DNA of 64,000 nucleotides, taken from Gammaproteobacteria bacterium (GTDB lineage Bacteria > Pseudomonadota > Gammaproteobacteria > Steroidobacterales > Steroidobacteraceae). The stretch covers positions 62,001-126,000 of the forward strand of contig JADJHU010000008.1 in assembly GCA_016707425.1 (NCBI GenBank). Reading direction: 5' to 3'. A model generated the notes under the pieces. It saw nothing but the letters and a program-made list of their open reading frames with translations. It was not told the origin of the DNA and did no database searches. The first letter of the stretch is position 1, and each line of letters opens with the position of its first letter. The translations under genes were made by a program, and so were the position numbers. Below, piece by piece: positions 44,041 to 53,072 of the stretch.

Positions 44041-44352
44041 ATGAGAAGCCTGAAGGCTGGCACGCGCCTCAAGAGCGCGGCGTGCGATACCGAGGTCATG
44101 GTGGTGCGGGCAGTCCCGGCCGAGGTCACCCTGGCCTGTGGCGGGGCAGAGATGACCGCCATGGATGCGCAGCGTGCGGCCGGCGCCGCCCCGGACGCCG
44201 CACTTGCGGGCGGTACCATCGTCGGCAAGCGCTACGTCGACGCGGCGGACCGCTTCGAGCTGCTGTGCACGAAAGCCGGCAAGGGCACGCTCACCATCGA
44301 CGGCCAGCCGCTCCTCGTGAAGCAGGCCAAGGCCCTGCCCTCCTCCGACTAG
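44041..44352 (+). CDS. Small Cys-containing protein, unknown
   Basis: A 103-residue soluble protein that I do not recognise. It has three Cys in LKSAACDTEV, LACGGAEM and LLCTKAGKG, with beta-strand-like segments and a GKRYVD loop. A metal site or thiol role is possible but the spacing is not a standard zinc ribbon. AGGAGCAGC lies before the ATG. It is directly upstream (14 bp) of an acyl-CoA ligase gene, so may be its accessory protein. Divergent from etfA across a 283-bp gap with no other gene; no clear promoter identified there. Confidence 0.7.
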   Translation: MRSLKAGTRLKSAACDTEVMVVRAVPAEVTLACGGAEMTAMDAQRAAGAAPDAALAGGTIVGKRYVDAADRFELLCTKAGKGTLTIDGQPLLVKQAKALPSSD

Positions 44353-44366
44353 CCGAGCGCCGTCCC

Positions 44367-45896
44367 ATGAATCTCGTGATGGTTCTGGAGATGGCCGCTG
44401 AGTGCCATCGCGAGCGCACGGCAGTAAGCTCGGGCTCCGGTCGCCTCAGCTACGGCGAGCTCCTCGAGGCCGCGCAGACCGCGGCCGCAGACATCCGCGC
44501 GAGCGGTTGCCGCTATGTCGCGGTGCTCGACATCAACAGCCTGGCCGTGCCGATCGCGGTCTTCGCCGCTGCCTACGCTGGCCTGCCTTACGTGCCGCTG
44601 AATTACCGGCTCACACGCCCCGAGCTCGCGGAACTGCTCGCGCGCATCGATCCAGCCTATCTGATCGGCGAGGAGACCAAGCTGCGCAGCTTCGCCGTGC
44701 CCTCCACGACGCGCATCGTGGATCGCGCGCATTTCCTGGAGCTTGCCCGCCGGCCGCCAGCAGAGTCCGCCCAGGCTTCCGGCGACGCCGATGACATTGC
44801 CATTCAGCTCTTTACGAGTGGCACCACCGGCAAGCCGAAGGCTGCGGTGCTGCGCCACGAGAACCTCATGTCGTATATCCTGGGCACCGTCGAATTCGGC
44901 GCTGCCGCCGAGGACGACGCCGTGCTCATCTCCGTGCCGCCGTATCACATTGCCGGGATCTCTGCGGTACTCAGCTCCACCTATGCCTGCCGCCGCATGG
45001 TGCAACTGCCGAACTTCGATGCCGCGGGCTGGCTCGCCCACTGCCGCACGGAGGGCGTCAGCAATGCCTTCCTGGTGCCAACGATGCTCTCGCGCATCGT
45101 CGACCACCTCGAGGCCACGGGCACGGCCCCCGAGCTTCCGCAGCTGCGGGCCATCGCCTACGGCGGGGGGAAGATGCCGCACTCGGTGATCGAACGGGCG
45201 ATGCAGCTCCTTCCCGGCGTCGATTTCACCAACGCCTACGGGCTCACGGAGACGAGTTCCACGATCTGTCTGCTCGATCCAGGCGATCATCGCGCGGCGG
45301 CGGAGAGCACCGACCCGCTCGTGCGTCGCCGGCTGGGCTCGGTCGGGCGACCGATCAATGGCATCGAGCTCGAGATCAGGGACGACGACGGCCACGTGCT
45401 CGGACCCGACCAGACGGGCGACGTCTACGTGCGCGGGGCGCAGGTCTCGGGGGAATACCTCGGCGCAGGCAGCACGCTCGTCGCGGGCGGGTGGTTCCCC
45501 ACACGGGACAGGGGGCATCTCGATGCGGGGGGCTACCTCTACCTCGAGGGTCGTGCCGACGATGTGATCGTCCGGGGCGGTGAGAATATCTCGCCGGGCG
45601 AGATCGAAGACGTCCTGGCGGAACACCCGGCCGTGGCGGACGTGGCCGTGGTGGCGATCCCCGACGAGCAGTGGGGCGAGGCCGTCGGGGCTGCCGTAGT
45701 GCTGAAGGACTCCGCGCAAGCCACCGCCGAAGCGCTCCAGGATTGGGTGAAGCAGCGCCTGCGCTCGTCGCGCGTACCGGCTGCGATCCAGTTCCGCGAC
45801 GACCTGCCTTACAATGAAATGGGCAAGCTTCTGCGGCGTGTCATCAAGCAGGAGCTCCAGGACGGGCAGGCGGCGACGAAAACCCGGACGCGCTGA
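44367..45896 (+). CDS. Acyl-CoA synthetase (AMP-forming)
   Basis: A 509-residue adenylate-forming ligase. Motifs: QLFTSGTTGKPKAA (about 148-160), NAYGLTETSS, RDRGHLDAGGYLY (a variation on the GD hinge), GRADDVIVRGGENISPGEIE and EMGKLLRR with catalytic Lys. A frame extending further upstream exists but overlaps the preceding gene, so the ATG at the gene junction is used. Substrate unassigned; third CoA ligase in the window. Confidence 0.9.
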   Translation: MNLVMVLEMAAECHRERTAVSSGSGRLSYGELLEAAQTAAADIRASGCRYVAVLDINSLAVPIAVFAAAYAGLPYVPLNYRLTRPELAELLARIDPAYLIGEETKLRSFAVPSTTRIVDRAHFLELARRPPAESAQASGDADDIAIQLFTSGTTGKPKAAVLRHENLMSYILGTVEFGAAAEDDAVLISVPPYHIAGISAVLSSTYACRRMVQLPNFDAAGWLAHCRTEGVSNAFLVPTMLSRIVDHLEATGTAPELPQLRAIAYGGGKMPHSVIERAMQLLPGVDFTNAYGLTETSSTICLLDPGDHRAAAESTDPLVRRRLGSVGRPINGIELEIRDDDGHVLGPDQTGDVYVRGAQVSGEYLGAGSTLVAGGWFPTRDRGHLDAGGYLYLEGRADDVIVRGGENISPGEIEDVLAEHPAVADVAVVAIPDEQWGEAVGAAVVLKDSAQATAEALQDWVKQRLRSSRVPAAIQFRDDLPYNEMGKLLRRVIKQELQDGQAATKTRTR

Positions 45897-45939
45897 TCCG
45901 ACCTTCGGCAGCGCCGTTCGCCGGGCGATCGGAGGATTC

Positions 45940-46149
45940 ATGAGCGACGAACGTGTCTACAAGACGGTCCACATCACAGGTTCATCGAAGATCAGCTCCG
46001 AGGATGCGGTGCGCACGGCAATCCAGAAGGCTGCCCGCACGGTCCACAATCTGCGCTGGTTCAGGGTGACCGACACGCGCGGCCATATCGAGGGTGACCG
46101 GATTGCGCACTGGCAGGTCACCATCGAGCTCGGATTCACGCTCGAGTAG
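45940..46149 (+). CDS. Dodecin family flavin-binding protein
   Basis: A 69-residue dodecin, a dodecameric hollow sphere that stores or buffers flavins. Signature: VYKTVHITGSS, AVRTAIQKAARTVHNLRWFRV with the Trp that stacks on flavin, HWQVTIELGF. A perfect GGAGG lies 5 nt before the ATG. It follows the CoA ligase by 43 bp. It may help a flavin-rich catabolic network. Confidence 0.9.
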   Translation: MSDERVYKTVHITGSSKISSEDAVRTAIQKAARTVHNLRWFRVTDTRGHIEGDRIAHWQVTIELGFTLE

Positions 46150-46168
46150 CAAGTACCCTCCGCGAGAA

Positions 46169-46198
46169 GCCCGCGCCCGCGCGGGCCCTCCCGGGAGG
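46169..46198. terminator. Convergent hairpin region between dodecin and galU
   Basis: GCCCGCGC-CC-GCGCGGGC (8-bp arms) is followed at once by the palindrome CCTCCCGGGAGG, in the 57-bp gap between two convergent stops. No T-runs are seen; best read as a GC-rich terminator region. Confidence 0.4.
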
Positions 46199-46206
46199 TC
46201 AGGGCA

Positions 46207-47112
46207 TCAGGGTTTGCGGGCACGCCGCCGGGCGGGCGGGCGCAGCGTGTTGAGGTAGCGCCGGAAATCGCCCCCGAGCGCCGGGTGTGCGAGCGCAAGC
46301 TCAACGGTTGCCTGCAGATAGCCCAGCTTGTTCCCACAGTCGAAGCGCTTGCCCGTGAAGCGGTAGGCATAGACCGCCTCCTCACGCATGAGACGCGCAA
46401 TACCGTCGGTCAGCTGAATCTCGCCGCCGGCACCCCGGCCGATATGCTCAAGGTGCTCAAAGATCGAGGGGGTCAGAATGTAGCGCCCGACCACAGCGAG
46501 GTTCGAAGGCGCATCGGCCGGCTTGGGCTTCTCGACGATGCTGCGGACCCGACTGGTATGCGAGCGGTCCGACTCGACCTCGACGATGCCGTACTTGTCC
46601 GTATCCCGGCGCGGCACGATCTCGACGCCAAGGATGCTGGCACGCTTGGCGTCGTAGATCTCGGCCATCTGCTTGAGACACGGGATGCTGCCCTGGATGA
46701 GATCGTCGGCAAGGTGCACGAAGAACGGCTCCGACCCGACGGCCGGCAGCGCACACAGCACCGCATGTCCGAGCCCGAGGGGAGCGGGCTGGCGGATATA
46801 GATGCAGGAGGCGTAGGGAGGCAGGACACTGCGGATCTGGCGTGCGAGCTCGGTCTTGCCCTGGGACTCGAGGATGTGCTCCAGCTCATGGTCGCTGTCG
46901 AAATGATCCTCGATCGCACGCTTGGAAGCGCCAGTGATGAAGACCAGTCGCCGCGCTCCCGCGGCCAGCGCCTCCTCGACCGCATACTGGATGAGAGGCT
47001 TGTCGACGACCGGCAGCATCTCCTTCGGGCTGGCCTTGGTCGCAGGCAGGAAGCGGGTGCCACGGCCCGCGACCGGAAACACTGCAGTCTGGATCAGAGA
47101 TCTCGGACTCAT
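46207..47112 (-). CDS. galU: UTP-glucose-1-phosphate uridylyltransferase
   Basis: A 301-residue GalU making UDP-glucose from UTP and glucose-1-phosphate for envelope polysaccharides. Nucleotide-binding loop AGRGTRFLPATKASPKEMLP (near 14-33), DKPLIQY, the LADDLI metal Asp region, IVEKPK and GKRFDCGNKLGYLQA. I chose the second ATG, which aligns with known GalU starts; the first is 6 codons upstream. A TATCAT element (47248-47253) lies upstream and could be a -10 box. Confidence 0.93.
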   Translation of the reverse strand: MSPRSLIQTAVFPVAGRGTRFLPATKASPKEMLPVVDKPLIQYAVEEALAAGARRLVFITGASKRAIEDHFDSDHELEHILESQGKTELARQIRSVLPPYASCIYIRQPAPLGLGHAVLCALPAVGSEPFFVHLADDLIQGSIPCLKQMAEIYDAKRASILGVEIVPRRDTDKYGIVEVESDRSHTSRVRSIVEKPKPADAPSNLAVVGRYILTPSIFEHLEHIGRGAGGEIQLTDGIARLMREEAVYAYRFTGKRFDCGNKLGYLQATVELALAHPALGGDFRRYLNTLRPPARRRARKP

Positions 47113-47254
47113 GGGCAGCCACCTCGCCATCGCGATTCCAGCAGGAAGGTGGCTTAAGGTAGCCGAAAGGAACCGGCGAAGTCAGACGCCGATCACCGAT
47201 TCGGAAACGGGTGCGCAGCGGATCCGCCGCTGCACACCCTCATGGCCATGATAG

Positions 47255-47566
47255 TCAGCGCGCCGGGTGCGGCGCCGCCGCCCGGGGTGCCGCCGCAGCC
47301 GCCTTCGGGGTCGTGACGCGCAGATTGGCGCGGTTGTCCTCGATGACCTTGCGGCCAATGCCTCTGACCAGTCCGAGCTCATCGATCGATCGAAAGGGGC
47401 CGTGCTGCTTGCGATAGGCAATGATCGCGTCGGCCCGTACCGCGCCGACGCCCGAAAGCTCGCGCGCCAGCGTGGGAGCATCGGCCGTGTTGATGTCGAC
47501 CGGGCCGGCCGGGGCGGCCAGCGGCAGGCAGCAGAGCAGAGCAGCCAAGGGTAAAAGGGTACGCAT
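47255..47566 (-). CDS. ComEA-like helix-hairpin-helix protein
   Basis: A 103-residue secreted protein. A signal peptide (about 1-20) ends in an AAPAG segment, followed by one HhH module (VDINTADAPTLARELSGVGAVRADAI, VRGIGRKVIEDN) as in ComEA/YbaV proteins, and an Ala/Pro-rich tail. It may bind incoming DNA in the periplasm. Excellent Shine-Dalgarno AAGGAGG before ATG. Located between galU and ihfB, as in several gammaproteobacteria. Confidence 0.85.
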   Translation of the reverse strand: MRTLLPLAALLCCLPLAAPAGPVDINTADAPTLARELSGVGAVRADAIIAYRKQHGPFRSIDELGLVRGIGRKVIEDNRANLRVTTPKAAAAAPRAAAPHPAR

Positions 47567-47714
47567 GAATCGCCTCCTTGCGTGGTGGGTGAGTGCAGTG
47601 CGGCCAGCTCCGGCCGTCCGGGCCAGACTAGGGAATGGCCACCTCCGGCACCACATGCATTTCCGGGCCATTCACCCGGAATCGCGACTCACCTCACCGC
47701 CCTCGCCCGGCCGG

Positions 47715-48017
47715 CTAATCCCGGATTGGCCTGTCCGCTCCGTCATTCACTCGAGCCCTCAGGTCCTTGCCGGGCTTGAAATGCGGAACGTACTTCCCGG
47801 AAAGCGCCACGGCTTCGCCGGTCTTTGGGTTGCGGCCCTGGCGCGGTGGACGGAAGTGCAGCGCAAAGCTGCCGAAGCCTCGGATCTCGATGCGCTCGCC
47901 ACTGGAGAGCGCATCGGACATGATTTCCAGGATCTGCTTGAGTGCGAGCTCGACATCCTTGGCAGGCAGGTGCTTTTGCCTGGCCGTGATGATCTCGATC
48001 AGCTCCGATTTCGTCAT
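47715..48017 (-). CDS. ihfB: Integration host factor subunit beta
   Basis: A 100-residue IhfB that bends DNA as a heterodimer with IhfA. TKSELIEIITARQKHLPAKDVELALKQ opens the helical half. The beta arm has RIEIRGFGSFALHFR and RQGRNPKTGEAV with the intercalating Pro region. GAGGGG precedes the ATG. Follows rpsA as expected. Confidence 0.95.
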   Translation of the reverse strand: MTKSELIEIITARQKHLPAKDVELALKQILEIMSDALSSGERIEIRGFGSFALHFRPPRQGRNPKTGEAVALSGKYVPHFKPGKDLRARVNDGADRPIRD

Positions 48018-48047
48018 GCGTCGCCCCTCGCACTCCGTTCGGAAGAC

Positions 48048-48080
48048 GGTCCGGGCTGCAGCACCATGCCTGCCCGGACC
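48048..48080 (-). terminator. Hairpin between rpsA and ihfB
   Basis: GGTCCGGGC and GCCCGGACC form a perfect 9-bp stem with a 15-nt loop, 28 bp beyond the rpsA stop and 31 bp before the ihfB start. Partial terminator or attenuator is plausible; only a weak T-rich part follows. Confidence 0.42.
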
Positions 48081-48107
48081 TCTCCCCGAGTCATCGCTGC
48101 CGGACGA

Positions 48108-49781
48108 TCAGCCGCGGTCGCCGATCTGCTCCTTGAGCAGATCGCCCAGGCTCGTACCTGTCGGCACCTGCTCGGAGCGGTAGCTCTGCACGGCTTCGGC
48201 TTCTTCGTGTGCCTCTTTCGCCTTGATCGACAGCGAGATTGTCCGGGACTTGCGGTCGACGCCCGTGAACTTGGCTTCGACCTCTTCGCCGGCCTTGAGC
48301 ACCGTGCGTGCATCCTCGATGCGGTCGCGCCCGAGCTCGGATGCACGCAGCTGGCCCTCGATGCCGTTGCCGAGGTCGATCACTGCTCCGCGCGCGTCAA
48401 CCTCCTTGACGGTGCCGCGTACGATGCTGCCCTTCGGGTTCTCGGCGATCCATGACGAGAAGGGATCGCGCGCCAGTTGCTTCACGCCCAGGGAGATGCG
48501 CTCGCGCTCGGGATCGATGGACAGCACCATCGCCTCGAGCTGCTGGCCCTTCTGGTAGTTGCGCACGGCCTCTTCGCCAGGCTGATCCCAGGAAATATCC
48601 GAGAGGTGCACGAGGCCATCGATGCCACCCGGAAGCCCGATGAAGACGCCGAAGTCCGTGATCGACTTGATCTGGCCGGCGACCCGGTCACCGCGGTTGT
48701 AGTTCTCGGCGAACTCCTTCCAGGGGTTCGCCTTGCACTGCTTGAGGCCGAGTGAAATGCGCCGGCGCTCCTCGTCGACGTCGAGCACCATGACCTCGAC
48801 TTCCTGACCCGTGTGAACGACCTTGGCCGGGCTGACATTCTTGTTGGTCCAGTCCATCTCGGAGACGTGTACCAGACCCTCGACGCCATCCTCGATCTCG
48901 ACGAAGGCGCCATAGTCGGCGATGTTCGTGATCTTGCCGAACACGCGCGTGTTCGGCGGGTAGCGTCGGGCGATGTTCTCCCACGGATCCGCACCCAACT
49001 GCTTCAGGCCGAGCGACACGCGCGAACGCTCGCGGTCGAACTTCAGAATGCGCACATCGATCTCGTCGCCGACCTTCACGACCTCGGAGGGATGCTTGAC
49101 GCGCTTCCAGGCCATGTCGGTGATGTGCAGGAGTCCGTCGATGCCGCCGAGATCGACGAATGCCCCGTAATCGGTCAGGTTCTTGACGGTGCCGCGTACC
49201 GCCGCACCTTCCTGCAGATTCTCCATGAGCGCGCTGCGTTCCGCCGAGAACTCCTGCTCGACGACCGCCCGCCGCGACACGACGACATTGTTGCGCTTCT
49301 GGTCGAGCTTGATGACCTTGAACTCGAGTGCCTTGCCCTCGAGATACGCCGTGTCACGCACCGGGCGCACATCCACCAGCGACCCAGGCAGGAACGCGCG
49401 CACGTTCTCGATCTCGACGGTGAACCCGCCCTTCACGCGCCCCGTGATGACGCCAGTGACGATCTCGGAGTTGTTGAACGCGGCCTCGAGGCGCGTCCAG
49501 GTCCTCGCGCGCTTGGCCTTCTCCCGTGACAGCCGTGTCTCGCCGGTGCCATCCTCGACGGCATCCAGTGCCACTTCGACTTCGTCACCTGCCTTGACCT
49601 CCATCTCGCCCCGTTCGTTCCTGAACTGGTCGACGGAAATCACGGCCTCCGACTTGAGGCCCACGTTGACGATGACGACGTCGTCGGTCACGCCGACGAC
49701 GAGCCCGGTGAGGATCATTCCCGGGCGAATGCGCTGATTGGCGAGGCTCTGTTCGAAGAGCTGGGCGAAAGTTTCGGTCAT
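48108..49781 (-). CDS. rpsA: 30S ribosomal protein S1
   Basis: A 557-residue S1, the same length as the E. coli protein, with six S1 (OB) repeats. Repeats begin near residues 20, 105, 190, 275, 362 and 449; typical lines are DYGAFVDLGGIDGLLHITDMAW, YGAFVEIEDGVEGLVHVSEMDW and FGVFIGLPGGIDGLVHLSDISW. It brings mRNA to the 30S subunit. A 14-bp palindrome lies 53 bp upstream of the start in the leader; S1 autoregulation through leaders is known in enterobacteria. Confidence 0.96.
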   Translation of the reverse strand: MTETFAQLFEQSLANQRIRPGMILTGLVVGVTDDVVIVNVGLKSEAVISVDQFRNERGEMEVKAGDEVEVALDAVEDGTGETRLSREKAKRARTWTRLEAAFNNSEIVTGVITGRVKGGFTVEIENVRAFLPGSLVDVRPVRDTAYLEGKALEFKVIKLDQKRNNVVVSRRAVVEQEFSAERSALMENLQEGAAVRGTVKNLTDYGAFVDLGGIDGLLHITDMAWKRVKHPSEVVKVGDEIDVRILKFDRERSRVSLGLKQLGADPWENIARRYPPNTRVFGKITNIADYGAFVEIEDGVEGLVHVSEMDWTNKNVSPAKVVHTGQEVEVMVLDVDEERRRISLGLKQCKANPWKEFAENYNRGDRVAGQIKSITDFGVFIGLPGGIDGLVHLSDISWDQPGEEAVRNYQKGQQLEAMVLSIDPERERISLGVKQLARDPFSSWIAENPKGSIVRGTVKEVDARGAVIDLGNGIEGQLRASELGRDRIEDARTVLKAGEEVEAKFTGVDRKSRTISLSIKAKEAHEEAEAVQSYRSEQVPTGTSLGDLLKEQIGDRG

Positions 49782-49833
49782 GTATCCTGCTTGCACGGGC
49801 TCTTGTGCCGTGTCGTTGTACCCCGATCGCCGT

Positions 49834-49847
49834 CCTGCGATCGCAGG
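49834..49847. repeat. 14-bp palindrome in rpsA leader
   Basis: CCTGCGATCGCAGG is perfectly self-complementary. It could be an mRNA hairpin or a protein site in the 140-bp region between cmk and rpsA. Its role is not shown. Confidence 0.35.
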
Positions 49848-49921
49848 GAAATCCACACATGCCGCCGCGTCCTGCGACGGCCACCATCACACTCGGTCAC
49901 TGCCCTGCGCGCCGCTGCGAT

Positions 49922-50605
49922 TCAGCGCCAGAGCCGGCGCTCACGCCCGAGCATCAATACCCGCCCCACGACCTGATCGATACTCGAGCCCGTCGAGTCG
50001 ACGATGTGCGCGTCTGAGGCGGGTTCGAGCGGCGCGATCGGGCGGGTCGAGTCTCGCTCGTCCCGCTCGGCTATCTCCCGCGAAAGGGTCGCAAGGTTAG
50101 CAGACACCCCCTTGTCTTTCAACTGCTTATGACGCCTGAGGGCCCGCTCGGCGGCACTTGCGGTGAGAAAGATCTTGAGTTCCGCTTCAGGGAAAACCAC
50201 GGTCCCCATATCCCGGCCGTCCGCCACGAGGCCAGGAGGTCTCGCAAAGGCGCGCTGACGCGCAAAGAGTGCCTCACGCACGCCGGGCCAGGCTGCCACG
50301 CGCGAGGCACCCCGGCTGCAGTCCTCTGACCGGATGGCATCGGTGGCATCCCGCCCGTCGAGCAGCACACGCTCCCCCCCACCGGAATCGGTGCCGAAAG
50401 TCACGTCCATGGAACGCGCCAGCGCAGCGTGCGCGTCGCGGTCCCCGAAGCCCAGTCCGGCGCGTGCCCCCGCAAGTGCCACGAGCCGGTAGAGCGCACC
50501 GCTGTCGAGCAGATGCCAGCCCGCGTGCCTGGCGACCAGCCGGCTGACCGTGCCCTTGCCCGAGCCGCTCGGACCGTCGATGGTCACGACCGGCACGGGG
50601 CTCAC
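49922..50605 (-). CDS. cmk: Cytidylate kinase
   Basis: A 227-residue kinase phosphorylating CMP/dCMP. P-loop GPSGSGKGT (near 11-19), DSGALYR, VADGRDMGTVVFP and RDERDSTRPIAPL are present. GTG start overlapping the aroA stop (GTGA), so the genes are coupled. Position between aroA and rpsA is the classic gammaproteobacterial order. Confidence 0.95.
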   Translation of the reverse strand: MSPVPVVTIDGPSGSGKGTVSRLVARHAGWHLLDSGALYRLVALAGARAGLGFGDRDAHAALARSMDVTFGTDSGGGERVLLDGRDATDAIRSEDCSRGASRVAAWPGVREALFARQRAFARPPGLVADGRDMGTVVFPEAELKIFLTASAAERALRRHKQLKDKGVSANLATLSREIAERDERDSTRPIAPLEPASDAHIVDSTGSSIDQVVGRVLMLGRERRLWR

Positions 50606-51927
50606 GATCCACCCGGCGCGTCGATCTGCAGACCTGCAGCGCGGGCCAGTGCGACGAAGTCCGGAAAGGACGTGGCAACATTGGCCACGTCCCGGATTTC
50701 GATCCGGGCCCGGGCGCGCAGACTCGCCACGGCGAAAGACATTGCGATGCGATGATCCCCGTGGGCGTGCACCGTGCCACCCTGAAATGCTCCGCCCCAG
50801 ATTCGCATCCCGTCCGGGAGGAGCTCGTTGCGAATACCCAGACGTGTGAGTCCCTCGGCCATCACCGCCAGCCGGTCGCTCTCCTTCACACGCAGCTCGC
50901 CGGCGCCGCGCACGACGCTCTCACCGGACGCCGCCGCCGCGGCAATAAAGAAGATCGGGAATTCATCGATTGCGAGCGGCACGAGTCGCTCGGGCACTTC
51001 GATACCCCGCAGATGGCTCGCTCGTACTTCGATGTCGGCCACCGGTTCCGGCCCCGGGTCCCCGAGGGGATGCACCTGGATGTCGGCACCCATCGCTGAG
51101 AGCATCTCGAGGAGTCCCGTACGCGTGGGATTGATGCCCACGCGACGCAGCGTGAGCCCCCTCTCAGCGCCGAGGCAGCCCGCCACGAGAAAGAACGCCG
51201 CAGACGAGAAATCACCCGGGACCTCGATGTGCGTACCTCTGAGCCGCTGTCCGCCCGAGATCGCAACAGCGGTACCCTCGCGGCGGAGCCGCGCCCCGAA
51301 GCCTTCCAGCATCCGCTCGGTGTGATCGCGCGTCGGCGCCGGCTCGGCGATTGCCGTGGTCCCGATCGCCCGCAGCCCGGCCAGCAGCACGGCCGACTTC
51401 ACCTGGGCGCTCGCCATCGGCATGTGGAAGTCGATGCCGTGGAGCGCCCGCCCGCCGCGCACCTCGACGGGTGGCAGGCCGGCGCGCGTATGAATCTCCG
51501 CTCCCATGCGTCGCAGCGGCTCGGCCACCCGCTCCATGGGCCGGCGCATCAGCGAGCGGTCTCCGATCAACGTCGAATCGAAGCGCTGCGGTGCCAGCAG
51601 TCCCATGAAGAGCCGCATCGCCGTGCCCGCGTTGCCCAGGTCGAGCGGAGCCCCCGGCGGTTCGAGTCCCTCAGAACCCGCACCCTGCACGATGACACGC
51701 GTCGGCGCCGGCCGCTCGATCCGCACGCCGAGCGCGCGCAGCGCAGCGAGCGTCGCCAGACAGTCCTCGCTCGCCAGGAACCCCTCGATGGACGTCTCCC
51801 CCTCGGCGATGCCGCCGAGCATGAGCGCCCGGTGCGAGATCGACTTGTCCCCCGGTATCGTGACCGTTCCACCCACCTCACGCGCGGGCGTCACGTACCA
51901 GCGCTGCTCCGGCGCCGCCGTACTCAT
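50602..51927 (-). CDS. aroA: 3-phosphoshikimate 1-carboxyvinyltransferase (EPSP synthase)
   Basis: A 441-residue enzyme joining shikimate-3-phosphate and PEP on the way to chorismate. Markers: GDKSISHRALMLG, LGNAGTAMRLF, SAQVKSAVLLAG, RDHTERML, VKESDRLAVMAEG and HGDHRIAMSFAVA. In pseudomonads a tyrA (prephenate dehydrogenase) module is fused or adjacent; none is seen here. Start overlaps the hisC stop (ATGA). Confidence 0.96.
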   Translation of the reverse strand: MSTAAPEQRWYVTPAREVGGTVTIPGDKSISHRALMLGGIAEGETSIEGFLASEDCLATLAALRALGVRIERPAPTRVIVQGAGSEGLEPPGAPLDLGNAGTAMRLFMGLLAPQRFDSTLIGDRSLMRRPMERVAEPLRRMGAEIHTRAGLPPVEVRGGRALHGIDFHMPMASAQVKSAVLLAGLRAIGTTAIAEPAPTRDHTERMLEGFGARLRREGTAVAISGGQRLRGTHIEVPGDFSSAAFFLVAGCLGAERGLTLRRVGINPTRTGLLEMLSAMGADIQVHPLGDPGPEPVADIEVRASHLRGIEVPERLVPLAIDEFPIFFIAAAAASGESVVRGAGELRVKESDRLAVMAEGLTRLGIRNELLPDGMRIWGGAFQGGTVHAHGDHRIAMSFAVASLRARARIEIRDVANVATSFPDFVALARAAGLQIDAPGGS

Positions 51928-53055
51928 GGGATGCAGGACCGCAGCGCAGCCGGCAGCTCGCGCAGCAGCCGTGTGTTCTGTTCCGGCGTGCCGATGGTGA
52001 TCCGCAAGTGCTCGGGCAGTTCATACCCGGCAAGCGGCCGGACGATGAGGCCACGGCGCAGCAACGCGTCATAGACACCGGCCGCATGACCGACACGCAC
52101 GAGGAGGAAATTGCCCGCCGACGGAGTCACCTCGAGCCCGAGCCGCTGCAGTCCCGCGGCCAGGGTCTCACGCCCGCTGCACGCGAGTTCCACGACCCGT
52201 ACCAGGTGATCCCGGTCCTGAAGCGCCGCCGTAGCCCCTGCGAGCGCAACGGCATTGACATTGAAGGGCTGGCGCAGGCGATTGAGCACGTCGGCCACCC
52301 CCGGGATGGCTCACGCTGTAGCCCACGCGCAGGCCCGCAAGCCCGTAAGCCTTCGAGAAGGTGCGCAGGACCACGAGATTGGGGTGGGCTGCGAGCCACT
52401 CGATGCCATCCTGGCAGCCCACCGCCCGTGCATAGTCGTAATACGCTTCGTCGAGCACCACCAGCGTCGACGAGGGCACGGCTTCGATGAACTGCCTGAG
52501 CGCCTCGGATCCCTCCCACGTGCCGGTCGGATTGTTGGGGTTGGCGATGAACACCAGTCGCGTGCGCTCGTTGACCGCGCGCGCCATCGCCTCGAGATCG
52601 TGCCCGAAAGGCATGGCGTCGGCGCAGGAGCGGGCCGGGACGCAGCGACCCGTCGCTCCAGTCGCCTGCACGACGAGCGGGTAGATCGCGAAGCAGTACT
52701 GCGAGTAGACGGCCTCGCAGCCGGGCGCCAGGAAGGCCTCGGCGAGCAGGACCAGCAGATCGTTCGATCCGTTGCCGAGCGTGAACGCCTCCACGCCGAC
52801 GCCGTGGTGGCGCGCCAGTGCGGTCTTCAGGTCATGCCCGCTCCCGTCCGGATAGACCCATGCTTCTCCAAGGGCCTCATGCATGGCTCTCACGGCAAGC
52901 GGGCTGGGGCCGATCGGGTTCTCGTTCGAGGCGAGCTTGACGATGTCACGGATGCCGAGCTCACGCTCGAGCTCGCTGATCGGCTTGCCGGGCACGTAAG
53001 GCGCGAGCCCGCGCACCGCCGCACTCGCCCAGCGTTCCGGGTGGGCGCCGCTCAT
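51924..53055 (-). pseudogene. hisC: Histidinol-phosphate/aromatic aminotransferase, frameshifted
   Basis: A PLP-dependent aminotransferase of about 376 residues. The first 250 residues are in frame: LASNENPIGPSPLA, NGSNDLL, FIANPNNPTGT, LDEAYYDY and TFSKAYGLAGLRVGY with the PLP Lys. Just after GYSVSHPG the frame breaks at a five-C run (plus strand 52298-52302). Removing one C restores VADVLNRLRQPFNVN and the normal C-terminus (TPSAGNFLLVR). Length 1132 nt is one base too long. As hisC2 is normally needed for His or aromatic amino acid synthesis, a sequencing indel is likely. Follows pheA as in Pseudomonas. Confidence 0.88.
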
Positions 53056-53072
53056 TGACCGGCCGCCCACGC

